From: Hyphomicrobiales bacterium
GTDB taxonomy: Bacteria; Pseudomonadota; Alphaproteobacteria; Rhizobiales; Rhizobiaceae
DNA: 64,000 nt
Direction: 5' to 3'
Assembly (NCBI GenBank): GCA_017305935.1
Contig: JAFKJU010000014.1
Span: 124,001 to 188,000, forward strand
The translations under genes and the position numbers were made by a program. The notes beneath the pieces are model-generated. The model worked only from the letters and a program-made list of their open reading frames with translations, was not told where the DNA came from and ran no database searches. This document shows, piece after piece, positions 44,053-52,624 of this stretch; the first letter of the stretch is position 1, and every line of letters begins with the position of its first letter.

Positions 44053-45255
44053 TCAGGCGGCCAGGCGGCTGCGTTCTTCAAGGGCGATGGCCGGGGGCGC
44101 GGCGGTATCGACGCCCATTTCCGCCAGCGAATTGCGGGCGGCCTCGACGACGCGGCGCATGACATGCTCGTCCATGCGGCCGATGCAGCCGATGCGGAAA
44201 CTGTCGACCACGGTCAGCTTGCCGGGATAGATGATGAAGCCCTTTTCCTTCATCAACGCGTAGAAGCGGTCGAAGGCGAAGGCCGGATGGGCCGGGCTGA
44301 AGAAGGTGACGATAACAGGCGACAGCCATTGGTCGGCCAGCAGCGTCTCGAAGCCGAGGCCGCGCATGCCGGCGACCATCACGTCGCGATTGCGGGCATA
44401 GCGGCCGCCGCGCGCGGCAATGCCGCCTTCCTCGCGGTGGATGCGCAACGCCTCCAGGAAGGCGGCGACCACATGCGTCGGCGGCGTGAAGCGCCACTGG
44501 CCGGTCTTGTTCATGTGATCCCATTGCGCATGGATATCGAGGCTCAGCGAATGGCTGTTGCCCCTGGCTTCCTCCAGCGCGCTCTTGCGGGCCAGCACGA
44601 AACCGAAGCCGGGCACGCCCTCGATGCATTTGTTGGCCGAGGAAACGATGGCCTCGTAGCGGAAATCGGCGATGCCGGCCGGCACGGCGCCGAAGGCGCT
44701 CATCGAATCCACCAGCAGCTTGCGGCCATGGGCATAGACCGTCTCGGAGATTTCCTTGAGCGGATTGAGGATGCCGGAGCTGGTCTCGCAATGGACGACG
44801 ACGACATGGGTGATCTCGGGATCGGCCTCAAGGGCGGCGGCGACTTCGTGGCCGCGCGGCGGCATGTAATCGCCCTTGTCGATATCGACATGGGCGCGGC
44901 CGAGATAGGTCAGCGTCTGGGAAATGCGCTTGCCATAGGCGCCGTTCATCAGCACCAGCACCTTGCCGTCCTTCGGCACGAAGCTGCCGAGCATGGCTTC
45001 CACCGAGAAGGAGCCGCTGCCCTGTATCGGCACGCAATCGAACTCGCCGTCGACGTCGCCGGCGATCTCCAGCAGGTGGCGGCGCAGCTCGGCGGTCATG
45101 GCGCGGAAATCGCCGTCCCAGGAGCCCCAGTCGCGCAGCATGGCTTCCTTGACCGAATAGGCCGTGGTCAACGGGCCGGGGGTGAGCAGATAGGGTTCGC
45201 CGAGCCGGGGTGCTTCCAGCGGGATGGCGGTGGGGGCTGCGGTGGTTGGAGACAT
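44053..45255 (-). CDS. phnW: PhnW, 2-aminoethylphosphonate:pyruvate aminotransferase
   Basis: 400 residues, PLP-dependent fold type I. It transfers the amino group of AEP to pyruvate, giving phosphonoacetaldehyde and alanine. The PLP lysine is K209 in SSANKCIEG; LLTPGPLT at the N-terminus and the QGSGSFSVEAM loop are family marks. First gene of the leftward phnWAY operon. No phnX gene (phosphonoacetaldehyde hydrolase) was found, so this pathway runs through PhnY and PhnA. Confidence 0.95.
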   Translation of the reverse strand: MSPTTAAPTAIPLEAPRLGEPYLLTPGPLTTAYSVKEAMLRDWGSWDGDFRAMTAELRRHLLEIAGDVDGEFDCVPIQGSGSFSVEAMLGSFVPKDGKVLVLMNGAYGKRISQTLTYLGRAHVDIDKGDYMPPRGHEVAAALEADPEITHVVVVHCETSSGILNPLKEISETVYAHGRKLLVDSMSAFGAVPAGIADFRYEAIVSSANKCIEGVPGFGFVLARKSALEEARGNSHSLSLDIHAQWDHMNKTGQWRFTPPTHVVAAFLEALRIHREEGGIAARGGRYARNRDVMVAGMRGLGFETLLADQWLSPVIVTFFSPAHPAFAFDRFYALMKEKGFIIYPGKLTVVDSFRIGCIGRMDEHVMRRVVEAARNSLAEMGVDTAAPPAIALEERSRLAA

Positions 45256-45304
45256 CTGTCGTTCCTCGCCTTGAATGCGTCTGCGAGGACAATGCGGCGT
45301 GTCG

Positions 45305-45344
45305 ATCTATCTGTAAAATCGTTCTTTTGTATGAAATGATAGAT
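45305..45344. promoter_or_regulatory. Candidate operator between phnW and the LysR gene
   Basis: ATCTATC (45305-45311) and GATAGAT (45338-45344) form an inverted repeat around an AT-rich 26-base centre (TGTAAAATCGTTCTTTTG and on). It lies in the divergent promoter region where a LysR activator should bind. Confidence 0.45.
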
Positions 45345-45457
45345 TGAATTTATGTTTCTGAAAAATCCGCGAGGGATGGGCAATCGTGGCTTTACATAAA
45401 CAGGATCGTTGGATTTGCTTGAAGCATTGGCAACGCTTATCGAAAAAGGCCGCTTCC

Positions 45458-46333
45458 ATGCGTTATGTCCAGCTTCGCGCCTTCCACAATGTCGCGATCC
45501 ATGGCGGCTTCTCGCGCGCCGCCGAAGCCCTGTTCCTCACCCAGCCGGCGGTCTCCGACCAGGTGCGCAAGCTGGAGGAGGAATATGACGTCCTGCTGTT
45601 CAACCGCACCAAGAAGCAGGTGACGCTGACCCATGCCGGCCAGCAATTGCTGGAAGTCACCCGCCGCATGTTCGATATCGAGCAGCAGGCGCTCGATCTC
45701 CTCTCCGAATCGCGCGCGCTTCGGGCCGGCAAGCTGCGCATCGTCGCCGATGCCGCCCACCATCTGCTGCATATCCTCGCCGTCTTCCAGCGCACCTATC
45801 CGACCGTGCAGGTTTCCATCGATGCCGGCAATACCGAGACGGTGATTTCCAGCCTGCATGCCTATGAGGCCGATATCGGCGTGCTCGGCGAGATACCACC
45901 GACCGGCGATTTCGACATTTTGAAACTCAACTCGACGCCGATCATCGCCTTCTGCAGCCGCGACCATCCGCTGGCCGCCGCTGGGCAGGCGACGCTGGAG
46001 GAACTGGCAAAGCTGCCGCTGGTCATGCGCGAGCGCGGCTCGAAGACGCGGCAGAAGCTGGAGGCGATGGCCGAGCAATGCGGCGTGACGTTGATGCCGC
46101 TGATCGAGGCCGAGGGCCGCGAGGCGGTGCGCGAGATCGTCGCGGCCGGCGGCGGGATCGGCTTCGTCTCCTCGGCCGAATTCGGCCAGGACGGCCGCCT
46201 CGCGCCGATCCGCATCGACGCGCCGGAAATGCTGATGGACGAGGCGCTGATCTGCCTGCGCGAGCGCAGCAACGGCAAGCTGGTCAGCGCCTTCTACGAC
46301 ATCGCCCGCAAGCTGACCAAGGCGACGGATTGA
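45458..46333 (+). CDS. LysR-family regulator of the AEP operon
   Basis: 291 residues from the ATG at 45458 (MRYVQLRAFH); the longer frame from 45386 reads non-homologous sequence. Winged HTH GGFSRAAEALFLTQPAVSDQ (about 16-35), effector domain from residue 88 on. Divergent from phnW; the arrangement matches AEP clusters in which a LysR protein activates phnWAY in response to AEP. The effector is inferred. Confidence 0.87.
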   Translation: MRYVQLRAFHNVAIHGGFSRAAEALFLTQPAVSDQVRKLEEEYDVLLFNRTKKQVTLTHAGQQLLEVTRRMFDIEQQALDLLSESRALRAGKLRIVADAAHHLLHILAVFQRTYPTVQVSIDAGNTETVISSLHAYEADIGVLGEIPPTGDFDILKLNSTPIIAFCSRDHPLAAAGQATLEELAKLPLVMRERGSKTRQKLEAMAEQCGVTLMPLIEAEGREAVREIVAAGGGIGFVSSAEFGQDGRLAPIRIDAPEMLMDEALICLRERSNGKLVSAFYDIARKLTKATD

Positions 46334-46348
46334 TAAGCCGCAACTATC

Positions 46349-46422
46349 ACATTTTCGTGCTTTCCCATCCGACAAGACGCTCCAGCGGCCTAATGGGGTG
46401 GACTGGATACCAGCGAAAATGT
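46349..46422. repeat. Inverted-repeat module upstream of the exporter gene
   Basis: ACATTTTCG (46349-46357) and CGAAAATGT (46414-46422) bracket a stretch containing CCAGCGGCC. A second hairpin, CCGGGTTGCG with CGCGACCCGG, follows at about 46427-46466. They precede the GAGCATTTCC repeat and probably belong to the same mosaic family. The whole 246-base gap carries no gene. Confidence 0.5.
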
Positions 46423-46464
46423 TCTACCGGGTTGCGTCAGTGCGGCCGAACGCGTCGCGACCCG

Positions 46465-46565
46465 GAGCATTTCCAGCAAAACTGCGGAACGTGGTTTTGC
46501 GTCCGGAAATGCGGCAAAACAAAAATGAGAGCGTTTTCGCGATTCGAAGAAAAGCGGAAATGCTC
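46465..46565. repeat. Rhizobial mosaic palindromic repeat, copy 2
   Basis: A 101-base element bounded by GAGCATTTCC and its complement GGAAATGCTC, with internal segments GGTTTTGCGTCCGGAAATGC and GAGCGTTTTCGCGATTCG. The beginning matches the copy after the GST gene. It carries no coding sequence and has the look of a miniature, non-autonomous repeat. It lies 14 bases before the exporter start codon and may affect its promoter. Confidence 0.75.
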
Positions 46566-46579
46566 TAAAATCGGATTGC

Positions 46580-48070
46580 ATGAGAATGAACGAAGCCCGT
46601 CCCCCGAAGGCGACGACAGCGGCAACGCCCGCCCTGTCGGAACCGGAAAAGAACGTCATCATCGCGGGCGTTCTTCTTTCCATGCTGCTTGCCGCGCTCG
46701 ACCAGACCATTGTCGCGCCCGCCATGCCGACGATCGGCAAGGCGCTCGGCCATGCCGACTACCTGCCGTGGATCGTCACCGGCTACCTGCTGACCGCGAC
46801 CGCCATGGCGCCGCTTTACGGCAAGATTTCCGACATTTACGGACGCCGCCCGACGATCTTCTCCGCCATCATAGCGTTCCTTCTTGGCTCGCTCATCAGC
46901 GCGCTGGCGCCGAACATGCTGACGCTGGTGCTTGGCCGCATGGTGCAGGGGCTGGGCGGCGGCGGCTTGTTCGCACTGTCGCAGACGGTGATCGGCGATC
47001 TCGTGCCGCCGCGCGAACGGGCGCGCTACGCCGCCTGGATCTCCGGCACATGGGCGGTGGCCAGCATTGCCGGGCCGCTGCTCGGTGGCACCTTCGCCCA
47101 GCACCTGCACTGGTCGCTGATCTTCTGGATCAACATTCCGCTCGGGCTCGCGGCGCTGGCGATCATCAGCAATCCCCTGAAGAAACTCCCGGTCGTCGCC
47201 CGCAACCACCGCATCGACGGCGCCGGCGCTGCGCTACTGGTCGCGGCCACCGCGCTGTTGCTGCTGGCGCTGAGCTGGGGCGGCAGCCGTTATTCCTGGT
47301 TCTCGCTGGAGATCGTCGGCCTGCTCGGCGGCTCGGCGGTGCTGTGGCTGCTGTTCAGCCTGCGCCTGCGGCAGGCGGCCGAACCGTTGATTTCGCTGGA
47401 AGTGCTCGGCAATCCGATCGTGCGCTATGGAACGCTGGCCATGTTCCTGGTGCAGGCCGCCAATGTCGGGCTTTCGGTCTATATTCCCGTCTATATGCAA
47501 TCCTATCACGGGCTCTCCGCCAGCAGCTCCGGCATCGCCATGCTCGGCCTGCTGCTTGGCACGGTGATGGGAGCGACGGGCAGCGGCCGCACGATCCCGC
47601 GCTTCACCCATTACAAGCGCATCGCACTGGTCGGCTGTCTGGTCAGCTTCCTCTGCCTCGCCGTGCTGGCCCTGCTGGCGGGGCGCTCGTCCTTGCTCGT
47701 GCTGGAGGTCTTGACCTTCGGCGCCGGCATCGGCACCGGCATGACCTTCCCGGTCGCCACCGTTTCGGTGCAGAATGCCGTCGACCAGGCTCATCTCGGT
47801 GTCGCCACCGGCCTGCTGACCTTCCTGCGCTCGCTGGGCGGGGCGCTCGGCGTCGCCATCCTCGGCGCCATCGCGCTGGGCAACGGCCTGCCGCTCGTCG
47901 GCGAAACCGTGCAGGAGACGAGCACCGCCATCGCCTCGGCCATGCCTTTCGCCTATATCTTCCTCGCCTGCGCTGTCGCGATGACCATGTCTCTCGCCAT
48001 CTTCCATCTCATGCCGGAAAAGCCGCTGCGCGGCCGCAACGAAAGCGAAATGCCGGCCATCGTCGACTAG
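46580..48070 (+). CDS. EmrB/QacA-type MFS drug exporter (14 helices)
   Basis: 496 residues. The first helix VIIAGVLLSMLLAALDQTIVAPAMPTI contains the LDQTIV motif D1 of the DHA2 group; GKISDIYGRRP is motif A, and SLGGALGVAILGAI lies near the C-terminus. About 14 helices predicted. DHA2 exporters extrude hydrophobic drugs or metabolites; no partner EmrA or regulator is adjacent. Three Met codons occur in the first four positions, so the exact start is uncertain. Confidence 0.9.
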   Translation: MRMNEARPPKATTAATPALSEPEKNVIIAGVLLSMLLAALDQTIVAPAMPTIGKALGHADYLPWIVTGYLLTATAMAPLYGKISDIYGRRPTIFSAIIAFLLGSLISALAPNMLTLVLGRMVQGLGGGGLFALSQTVIGDLVPPRERARYAAWISGTWAVASIAGPLLGGTFAQHLHWSLIFWINIPLGLAALAIISNPLKKLPVVARNHRIDGAGAALLVAATALLLLALSWGGSRYSWFSLEIVGLLGGSAVLWLLFSLRLRQAAEPLISLEVLGNPIVRYGTLAMFLVQAANVGLSVYIPVYMQSYHGLSASSSGIAMLGLLLGTVMGATGSGRTIPRFTHYKRIALVGCLVSFLCLAVLALLAGRSSLLVLEVLTFGAGIGTGMTFPVATVSVQNAVDQAHLGVATGLLTFLRSLGGALGVAILGAIALGNGLPLVGETVQETSTAIASAMPFAYIFLACAVAMTMSLAIFHLMPEKPLRGRNESEMPAIVD

Positions 48071-48078
48071 CGCCGCCT

Positions 48079-48552
48079 TCAGCCGCGCCGTGCCACCTCG
48101 ATTCTGGCGACGTCGATCTTCTGCATCGTCATCATCGCGTCGAAGGCGCGTTTCGCCTCGCCGCCGCCGGCGTTGATCGCCTCCATCAGCACGCGCGGCG
48201 TGATCTGCCAAGAGATGCCCCAGCGATCCCTGCACCAGCCGCAATCGCTTTCCTTGCCGCCATTGCCGACGATGGCGTTCCAGTAGCGGTCGGTCTCTTC
48301 CTGATTCTCGGTCAGGATCTGGAACGAGAAGGCCTCGCTATGCTTGAAGGCGGAACCGCCGTTCAGCCCCATGCAGGGGATGCCGGCAACCGTGAATTCG
48401 ACCACCAGCACGTCTCCTTCCTTGCCTTCGGGATAATTCCCCGGCGCACGCGTGACCTTGCCGACCGCACTGTCAGGAAAGGTTTCCGCATAGAACCGGG
48501 CGGCATCCTCGGCATCCTTGTCGAACCAGAGGCAGATGGTGTTCTTCGTCAT
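48079..48552 (-). CDS. VOC-superfamily protein (PhnB/3-demethylubiquinone-methyltransferase-like)
   Basis: 157 residues of the PF06983-type glyoxalase fold: NTICLWFDKDAEDAARFYAETFPDS in parts, VVEFTVAGIPCMGLNGG, AFSFQI, CGWCRDRWGISWQITPRVL. Proteins with these marks are annotated PhnB or 3-demethylubiquinone methyltransferase-like but the reaction is unproven. The ATG at 48552 is followed by AAGGATCAAGCC upstream on its strand. A 26-base dyad lies upstream of the start. No link to the phosphonate module is implied. Confidence 0.87.
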   Translation of the reverse strand: MTKNTICLWFDKDAEDAARFYAETFPDSAVGKVTRAPGNYPEGKEGDVLVVEFTVAGIPCMGLNGGSAFKHSEAFSFQILTENQEETDRYWNAIVGNGGKESDCGWCRDRWGISWQITPRVLMEAINAGGGEAKRAFDAMMTMQKIDVARIEVARRG

Positions 48553-48590
48553 GGCTTGATCCTTTCGCGTTCGCTCCGGCGTCCCTGTGT

Positions 48591-48616
48591 GACATAAGCG
48601 ATGCGTCGCTTTTGTC
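48591..48616. promoter_or_regulatory. 26-base dyad upstream of the VOC gene
   Basis: GACA-T-AAGCGA-TGCG-TCGCTT-T-TGTC: 10 pairs with one T-T mismatch, centred 51 bases upstream of the start codon. The length and position fit an operator for a dimeric regulator; no regulator gene is adjacent on the same strand. Confidence 0.55.
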
Positions 48617-48651
48617 GAGGAGGGGATATCGAACAAGAGCGGCGCCCGGCC

Positions 48652-48695
48652 GTCCGCTTCGGTTCGATAAGACAGATTATGGAACCGAAGCGGAC
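48652..48695. repeat. Perfect 14-bp inverted repeat with extended stem
   Basis: GTCCGCTTCGGTTC (48652-48665) and GAACCGAAGCGGAC (48682-48695) are exact complements; after one G-G mismatch, ATAA/TTAT extend the stem to 18 bp with loop GACAGA. It lies after the epimerase gene (leftward) and upstream of the VOC gene. It could end the epimerase transcript or be a small mobile palindrome. Confidence 0.65.
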
Positions 48696-48767
48696 TTGAT
48701 TGAGCGCTGGTGAACGTCTTGCTTGGTCGACATTACCGGCCGGTTTGTCCGATGTGGGTCCAGACGA

Positions 48768-49658
48768 TCAAACCTCGTATTTCATCGCATCGAGATCGGC
48801 GATCAGGCCGGGGCCGGTCGGGTTCCAGCCGAGCGTTTGGCGCGTCCATGCGCTTGAGGCAGGAAAATCCAGTCCCGCAAACATCGCCATCCAGCCGAAA
48901 TGCTCCGCCGCCTGGTCCGGAGTGATCGAGACGACCGGCAGTTTCAGGCCGCGACCGAGCGCTTCGGCGATCGCACGGGTCTCGATTCCTTCCTCGCCGA
49001 CTGCATTATAGCGCGCGCCGGGCGCGGCTCGCTCGATCGCCAGCCGGTACAGCCGCGCTACGTCGAGCAGATGTCCGGCCGGAAACCGGTTGCGCCCTTC
49101 GCCTACATAGGCGGCCACGCCCTTTTCCCGAGCGATGGCGATCAACGGTGTGACAAGTCCCTGCTTGATCGTATTATGCACCTGCGGAAGACGCATGACC
49201 GAAACATTCACGCCGGCGTCGAGCAACGCATGACCGGCCTGTTCGGAAGCGACGCGTGGATTGGGATGCTCCATGTTGCAGATATCCTCCATCGCCGGCT
49301 TTCCGAGTTCGGCATTGCCGAGGCCGGTGCCAGAGGTGATCACCAGCGGCCGGTCCGAGCCTTTCAACCCCTCGCCCAGCGCCTGGATTGCGCGACCGTC
49401 CTTACGGCAATTCTCGACGAAACGGGAAAAATCGTGATCGAAGGCCGTGTGAATGACGGCATCGGCCTTTTCCGCGCCGCGGCGCAGGCTCTCGGGCTCT
49501 TCCAGCCTTCCCAGATGGACGTCGGCGCCGGCCGCCTCCAGCGCCCTTGCGCCGGCCTCGGAGCGGGTCATCCCGATCACCTGGTGGCCTGCCTTCAGCA
49601 GTTCCGGCACGATGGCCGAGCCGATGAAGCCGGTCGCGCCCGTCACGAAAATACGCAT
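48768..49658 (-). CDS. NAD(P)-dependent epimerase/dehydratase-type SDR
   Basis: 296 residues. The N-terminal NAD(P) motif is VTGATGFIGSAIVPELLKAGH (split: GATGFIGSAIVPEL, 7-20), typical of extended/atypical SDRs. Contains DAVIHTAFDHDF and SGTGLGNA. No YxxxK is clear in the usual place, as is common in atypical SDRs. The substrate is unknown. The ATG has TAGGAG 8 bases upstream. Divergent from the MmyB-type regulator gene; such pairs occur in rhizobia and pseudomonads. Confidence 0.88.
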   Translation of the reverse strand: MRIFVTGATGFIGSAIVPELLKAGHQVIGMTRSEAGARALEAAGADVHLGRLEEPESLRRGAEKADAVIHTAFDHDFSRFVENCRKDGRAIQALGEGLKGSDRPLVITSGTGLGNAELGKPAMEDICNMEHPNPRVASEQAGHALLDAGVNVSVMRLPQVHNTIKQGLVTPLIAIAREKGVAAYVGEGRNRFPAGHLLDVARLYRLAIERAAPGARYNAVGEEGIETRAIAEALGRGLKLPVVSITPDQAAEHFGWMAMFAGLDFPASSAWTRQTLGWNPTGPGLIADLDAMKYEV

Positions 49659-49709
49659 GTGATGTCTCCTATTGCTTGTGATAGGACTATTGCCGCCTCC
49701 TGCATGCTG

Positions 49710-49738
49710 TTAAAGTAGTGACATTATCCTGGTATAAT
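49710..49738 (+). promoter_or_regulatory. Promoter of the MmyB-type regulator
   Basis: TTAAAG (49710-49715), a 17-base spacer and TATAAT (49733-49738), a perfect -10 box. The start codon at 49754 is only about 9 bases from the expected +1, so the leader is very short. TCCTAT/ATAGGA (49667-49686) gives a dyad nearby but overlaps the SD of the divergent gene. Confidence 0.6.
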
Positions 49739-49753
49739 GGCCAATAGGAAGCC

Positions 49754-50596
49754 ATGACCGTCGAAACAAACGCCCTTGGCCTCTTCCTCCGCGATCGCCG
49801 CTCCCGGCTCGATCCGGCGGTATTCGGCTTTTCCGGACGCCGGCGAACGCCCGGATTGAGACGGGAAGAGGTGGCCCAACGCGCCAATATCAGTTCGACC
49901 TGGTATACATGGCTGGAACAGGGGCGCGGCGGCGCGCCTTCGGCCGATGTCCTGAACCGCATCGCCCGTGGCCTGATGCTCACCGAGCCGGAGCGCGAGC
50001 ACCTTTTCATGCTGGCGCTCGGCCGCCCGCCCGAAATCCGCTATAGACCGATGGAGGGGATCAGCCCGCGCCTGCAACGCCTCATCGACACGCTGGACGC
50101 CAGCCCGGCGCTGGTGCGGACCGCCGCATGGGATATCGTCGCCTGGAACCGGGCGGCCACCGTGGTGATGACCGATTACGGCCGGCTCGCGCCGGAAGAT
50201 AGAAACATCCTGCGGCTGCTGTTTTGCAATCCCGCCATCCGCGATATCCAGCACGATTGGGATGCCATGGCCCGTTTCGTCGTCGGCGCCTTTCGCGCCG
50301 ATGTGGCGCGGGCGGGCGCGACCTCGGACATTGCCGATCTCGTCGCGGAACTGTGTATCGCCAGCCGCGAATTCGACGCGCTCTGGCGGGAGAACGACGT
50401 GATCTCCCATGGCGAAGGCACCAAGCGGCTGCGCCATCCCATTCTCGGCAATATCGAGCTGGAATATTCAGGCTTCGCCATCGATGGCCGGCCGGATCTC
50501 AATCTCGTCGTCTACAATCCTGTCGATCCCATCGTCGCCGCGCGCATTCGCACCCTGGCCGGGTCGGACAAGGAGTCGGCCTTCGCTGGTGATTGA
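49754..50596 (+). CDS. XRE-family regulator with MmyB-like ligand domain
   Basis: 280 residues. HTH near the N-terminus: RRTPGLRREEVAQRANISSTWYTWLEQGR in parts (GLRREEVAQRANISSTWYTW, about 35-54). The MmyB/MLTR-type domain (about 100-270) has FMLALGRPPE, WNRAATVVMTDYGRL and HPILGNIELEYSGF. Probably represses the divergent epimerase in response to a lipid-like ligand. The 3' end overlaps the extended C-terminal part of treZ by 129 bases. Confidence 0.87.
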   Translation: MTVETNALGLFLRDRRSRLDPAVFGFSGRRRTPGLRREEVAQRANISSTWYTWLEQGRGGAPSADVLNRIARGLMLTEPEREHLFMLALGRPPEIRYRPMEGISPRLQRLIDTLDASPALVRTAAWDIVAWNRAATVVMTDYGRLAPEDRNILRLLFCNPAIRDIQHDWDAMARFVVGAFRADVARAGATSDIADLVAELCIASREFDALWRENDVISHGEGTKRLRHPILGNIELEYSGFAIDGRPDLNLVVYNPVDPIVAARIRTLAGSDKESAFAGD

Positions 50597-52603
50597 GGGC
50601 GGGATGCGCGAGATGGCGCTCTGCCAGGCCGGCAGGTCGCTGCGCTCGCGTTCGCCTGCTGCCGACGGTGCAAGCACGACCGCCGCGTCCGACGACAGCG
50701 CCCACCGTCCGCTCAGATCGAGCGGGCGGATGCCGCCGCCGCCATAGGCAAAAGCCTCGCTGGACCAGATGACCTTCCATTGCCTGCCTTGCGGCGGCGC
50801 CAGAAGCGGGTCGGCAACACTGTCGCGCTCGATATCCGAACCGAGATTGATCAGCAGCAGCCTGTCGTCATCCGGATCCGCCATGAGACGGCGCAGCAGG
50901 AAGGCCATGGAGGACAGACAGCTTCCTTCCACCCTGCCCTCTGCCACTTCGGAAAACGCCCGCGCATCGCGCCGCAGCGTCAGGAGGTCTCGGTGCAAGG
51001 CGAGAAGTGGTGCATTGCGCTCCCGCTCCCGCCAATCCAGCTTCGAGCGCTGAAAACTGCCGCGATCATGCGGATCCGGCATGACGGTGCCGAAAAGAGG
51101 ATCGGTAAGGCTCGGGAACTGAGCCAGAAACGCCAGCCGTCCGGCGCGCACCTCATCCGCTGCCACACCCTGCCGGTCGGCGAAATAGAGGAAAGGCGCA
51201 GTGGCGCCGAACTCCTGGCCCTGAAACAGCATCGGTGTCTGCGGCCCCAGCAGCAGCAGCGTCGTGAGCGCACGGATGCGCGCCGGCGCGGCAAGTTGCC
51301 CGATACGCGCGCCACGGGCGGAATTGGCGATCTGGTCGTGGTTCTGCAGGAAATGCACGAAATTCCATGCTTTCAGATCGAGGCAAGGCTGGCCCCGCGC
51401 TCCATCCTGCCAATCGTAGCGCTGGCCCTGGAACAGATAGCCGTATTTGGCGCTGGCGACGAATTCCTGCGCCGCGCCCCGGTGGTCGTGGTAGTAGGCC
51501 TCGCGTCGCCCGGTCAGCGCCACCATGGCGGAATGGTGGAAATCGTCGTTCCAGAGGGCGTCGAGGCCGTAACCGCCCCGGTCGGGCGGACGAACCAGTC
51601 GCGGGTTCTGTGGTTCGTTTTCGCCAATCAGCAGCAAGGCGCGCTGCCCGGCAACTGCGCGCGCCTCACGGGCGATGCGTGTCATGATATGCTCGTCGCC
51701 GGCATCGTACAGCGCCTGCGTCGCATCCAGCCGCAAACCGTCGAAATGATATTCCTCGATCCAGTGGACGGCATTGGCGACGATGAAATCGCGGACCGGC
51801 CCGCTGTCCGGTCCGTCGAAATTGATCGAGGCGCCCCAGTCGTTGCGATAACGCTCGGTAAAATAGGCCGGCGAAAATTCCGCCAGTCGTTCGCCGGTGC
51901 CGAAATGATTGTAGACGACGTCGAGGATGACGCCGATCCCGAGCCCATGGGCTTCGTCGACGAAAGCCCTGAGGCCGGCCGGCCGGCCATAAAACCGACA
52001 GGGCGCAAAGGGATGCGTGCCATCGTAGCCCCAGCCGAAAGCGCCGCCGAATTCGTTGACCGGCATGATTTCCAGGCAGGTGATGCCGATCTCCTTGAGA
52101 AGCGTTAGCTTGCGTGCCGCGGCCGCCCAATTTCCCTCGGGCGTAAAAGTGCCGATATGCAGTTCGTAGAGAACCTGGCCCTTTGGATCGAGTCCCTTCC
52201 ACTCCGCATCCCGCCAGGCATAATGCGCCGGATCGATGATCTGGGAAGCGCCGTCCGGCCCATCCGGCTGGAACCGCGAGGCCGGATCGGCGGCCGGTTC
52301 CCCACCCGTCCCGAGTTGGAAGCGATAGCGATCCCCGGCCCGCGCACCGTCGATGAAACAGGCGAAATAGCCGTCGTCCTCCCGGCTCATGGAGACCGCA
52401 TCTTCCTGACCGTAAAGGAGTTCCACGGTGTCCTGCGCCGGCGCCCAGACGCGGAACGACACGCCGCTTCCTGAGAGCTCAGCGCCAACCGGATGACGAC
52501 GTGTCGAGGGATCGAAGGGGTGCACCGGCCTCTCCCATGGTTGCAGCGTCTTCCGAACCGGCAAGCGGCGTCCCGGTTCCACGGCGCGCTTGTTCGATAC
52601 CAT
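50468..52603 (-). CDS. treZ: Maltooligosyltrehalose trehalohydrolase (TreZ), with a 3' extension
   Basis: 711 residues from the ATG at 52603; a GTG near 52525 behind GGGAGAGGCC is another possible start. GH13 enzyme that releases trehalose from maltooligosyltrehalose. N-terminal CBM48-like domain GVSFRVWAPAQDTVELL; catalytic barrel with DVVYNHFG, nucleophile Asp in GLRLDATQAL, acid Glu in LIGENEPQNP, and NHDQIAN. TreY and TreX are absent. The last about 60 residues (after VVLAPSAA) look unrelated to the family, reading antisense over the neighbouring regulator gene: a lost stop codon is likely. Cotranscribed with the citrate synthase gene upstream. Confidence 0.9.
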   Translation of the reverse strand: MVSNKRAVEPGRRLPVRKTLQPWERPVHPFDPSTRRHPVGAELSGSGVSFRVWAPAQDTVELLYGQEDAVSMSREDDGYFACFIDGARAGDRYRFQLGTGGEPAADPASRFQPDGPDGASQIIDPAHYAWRDAEWKGLDPKGQVLYELHIGTFTPEGNWAAAARKLTLLKEIGITCLEIMPVNEFGGAFGWGYDGTHPFAPCRFYGRPAGLRAFVDEAHGLGIGVILDVVYNHFGTGERLAEFSPAYFTERYRNDWGASINFDGPDSGPVRDFIVANAVHWIEEYHFDGLRLDATQALYDAGDEHIMTRIAREARAVAGQRALLLIGENEPQNPRLVRPPDRGGYGLDALWNDDFHHSAMVALTGRREAYYHDHRGAAQEFVASAKYGYLFQGQRYDWQDGARGQPCLDLKAWNFVHFLQNHDQIANSARGARIGQLAAPARIRALTTLLLLGPQTPMLFQGQEFGATAPFLYFADRQGVAADEVRAGRLAFLAQFPSLTDPLFGTVMPDPHDRGSFQRSKLDWRERERNAPLLALHRDLLTLRRDARAFSEVAEGRVEGSCLSSMAFLLRRLMADPDDDRLLLINLGSDIERDSVADPLLAPPQGRQWKVIWSSEAFAYGGGGIRPLDLSGRWALSSDAAVVLAPSAAGERERSDLPAWQSAISRIPPSITSEGRLLVRPGQGANARGDDGIDRIVDDEIEIRPAIDGEA

Positions 52604-52624
52604 CACGCAGCGCGCGCACCGCCC

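Noticed and set aside
41237-44230. 997-codon plus-strand frame opposite phnY and phnA
   Set aside because: Shadow of the minus-strand phn genes, whose catalytic residues are intact; no ribosome site or domain in the shadow frame.
48079-48552. PhnB-like VOC protein as part of the phosphonate module
   Set aside because: The PhnB name is only a family label; the gene is separated from phn by an exporter gene and is not cotranscribed.
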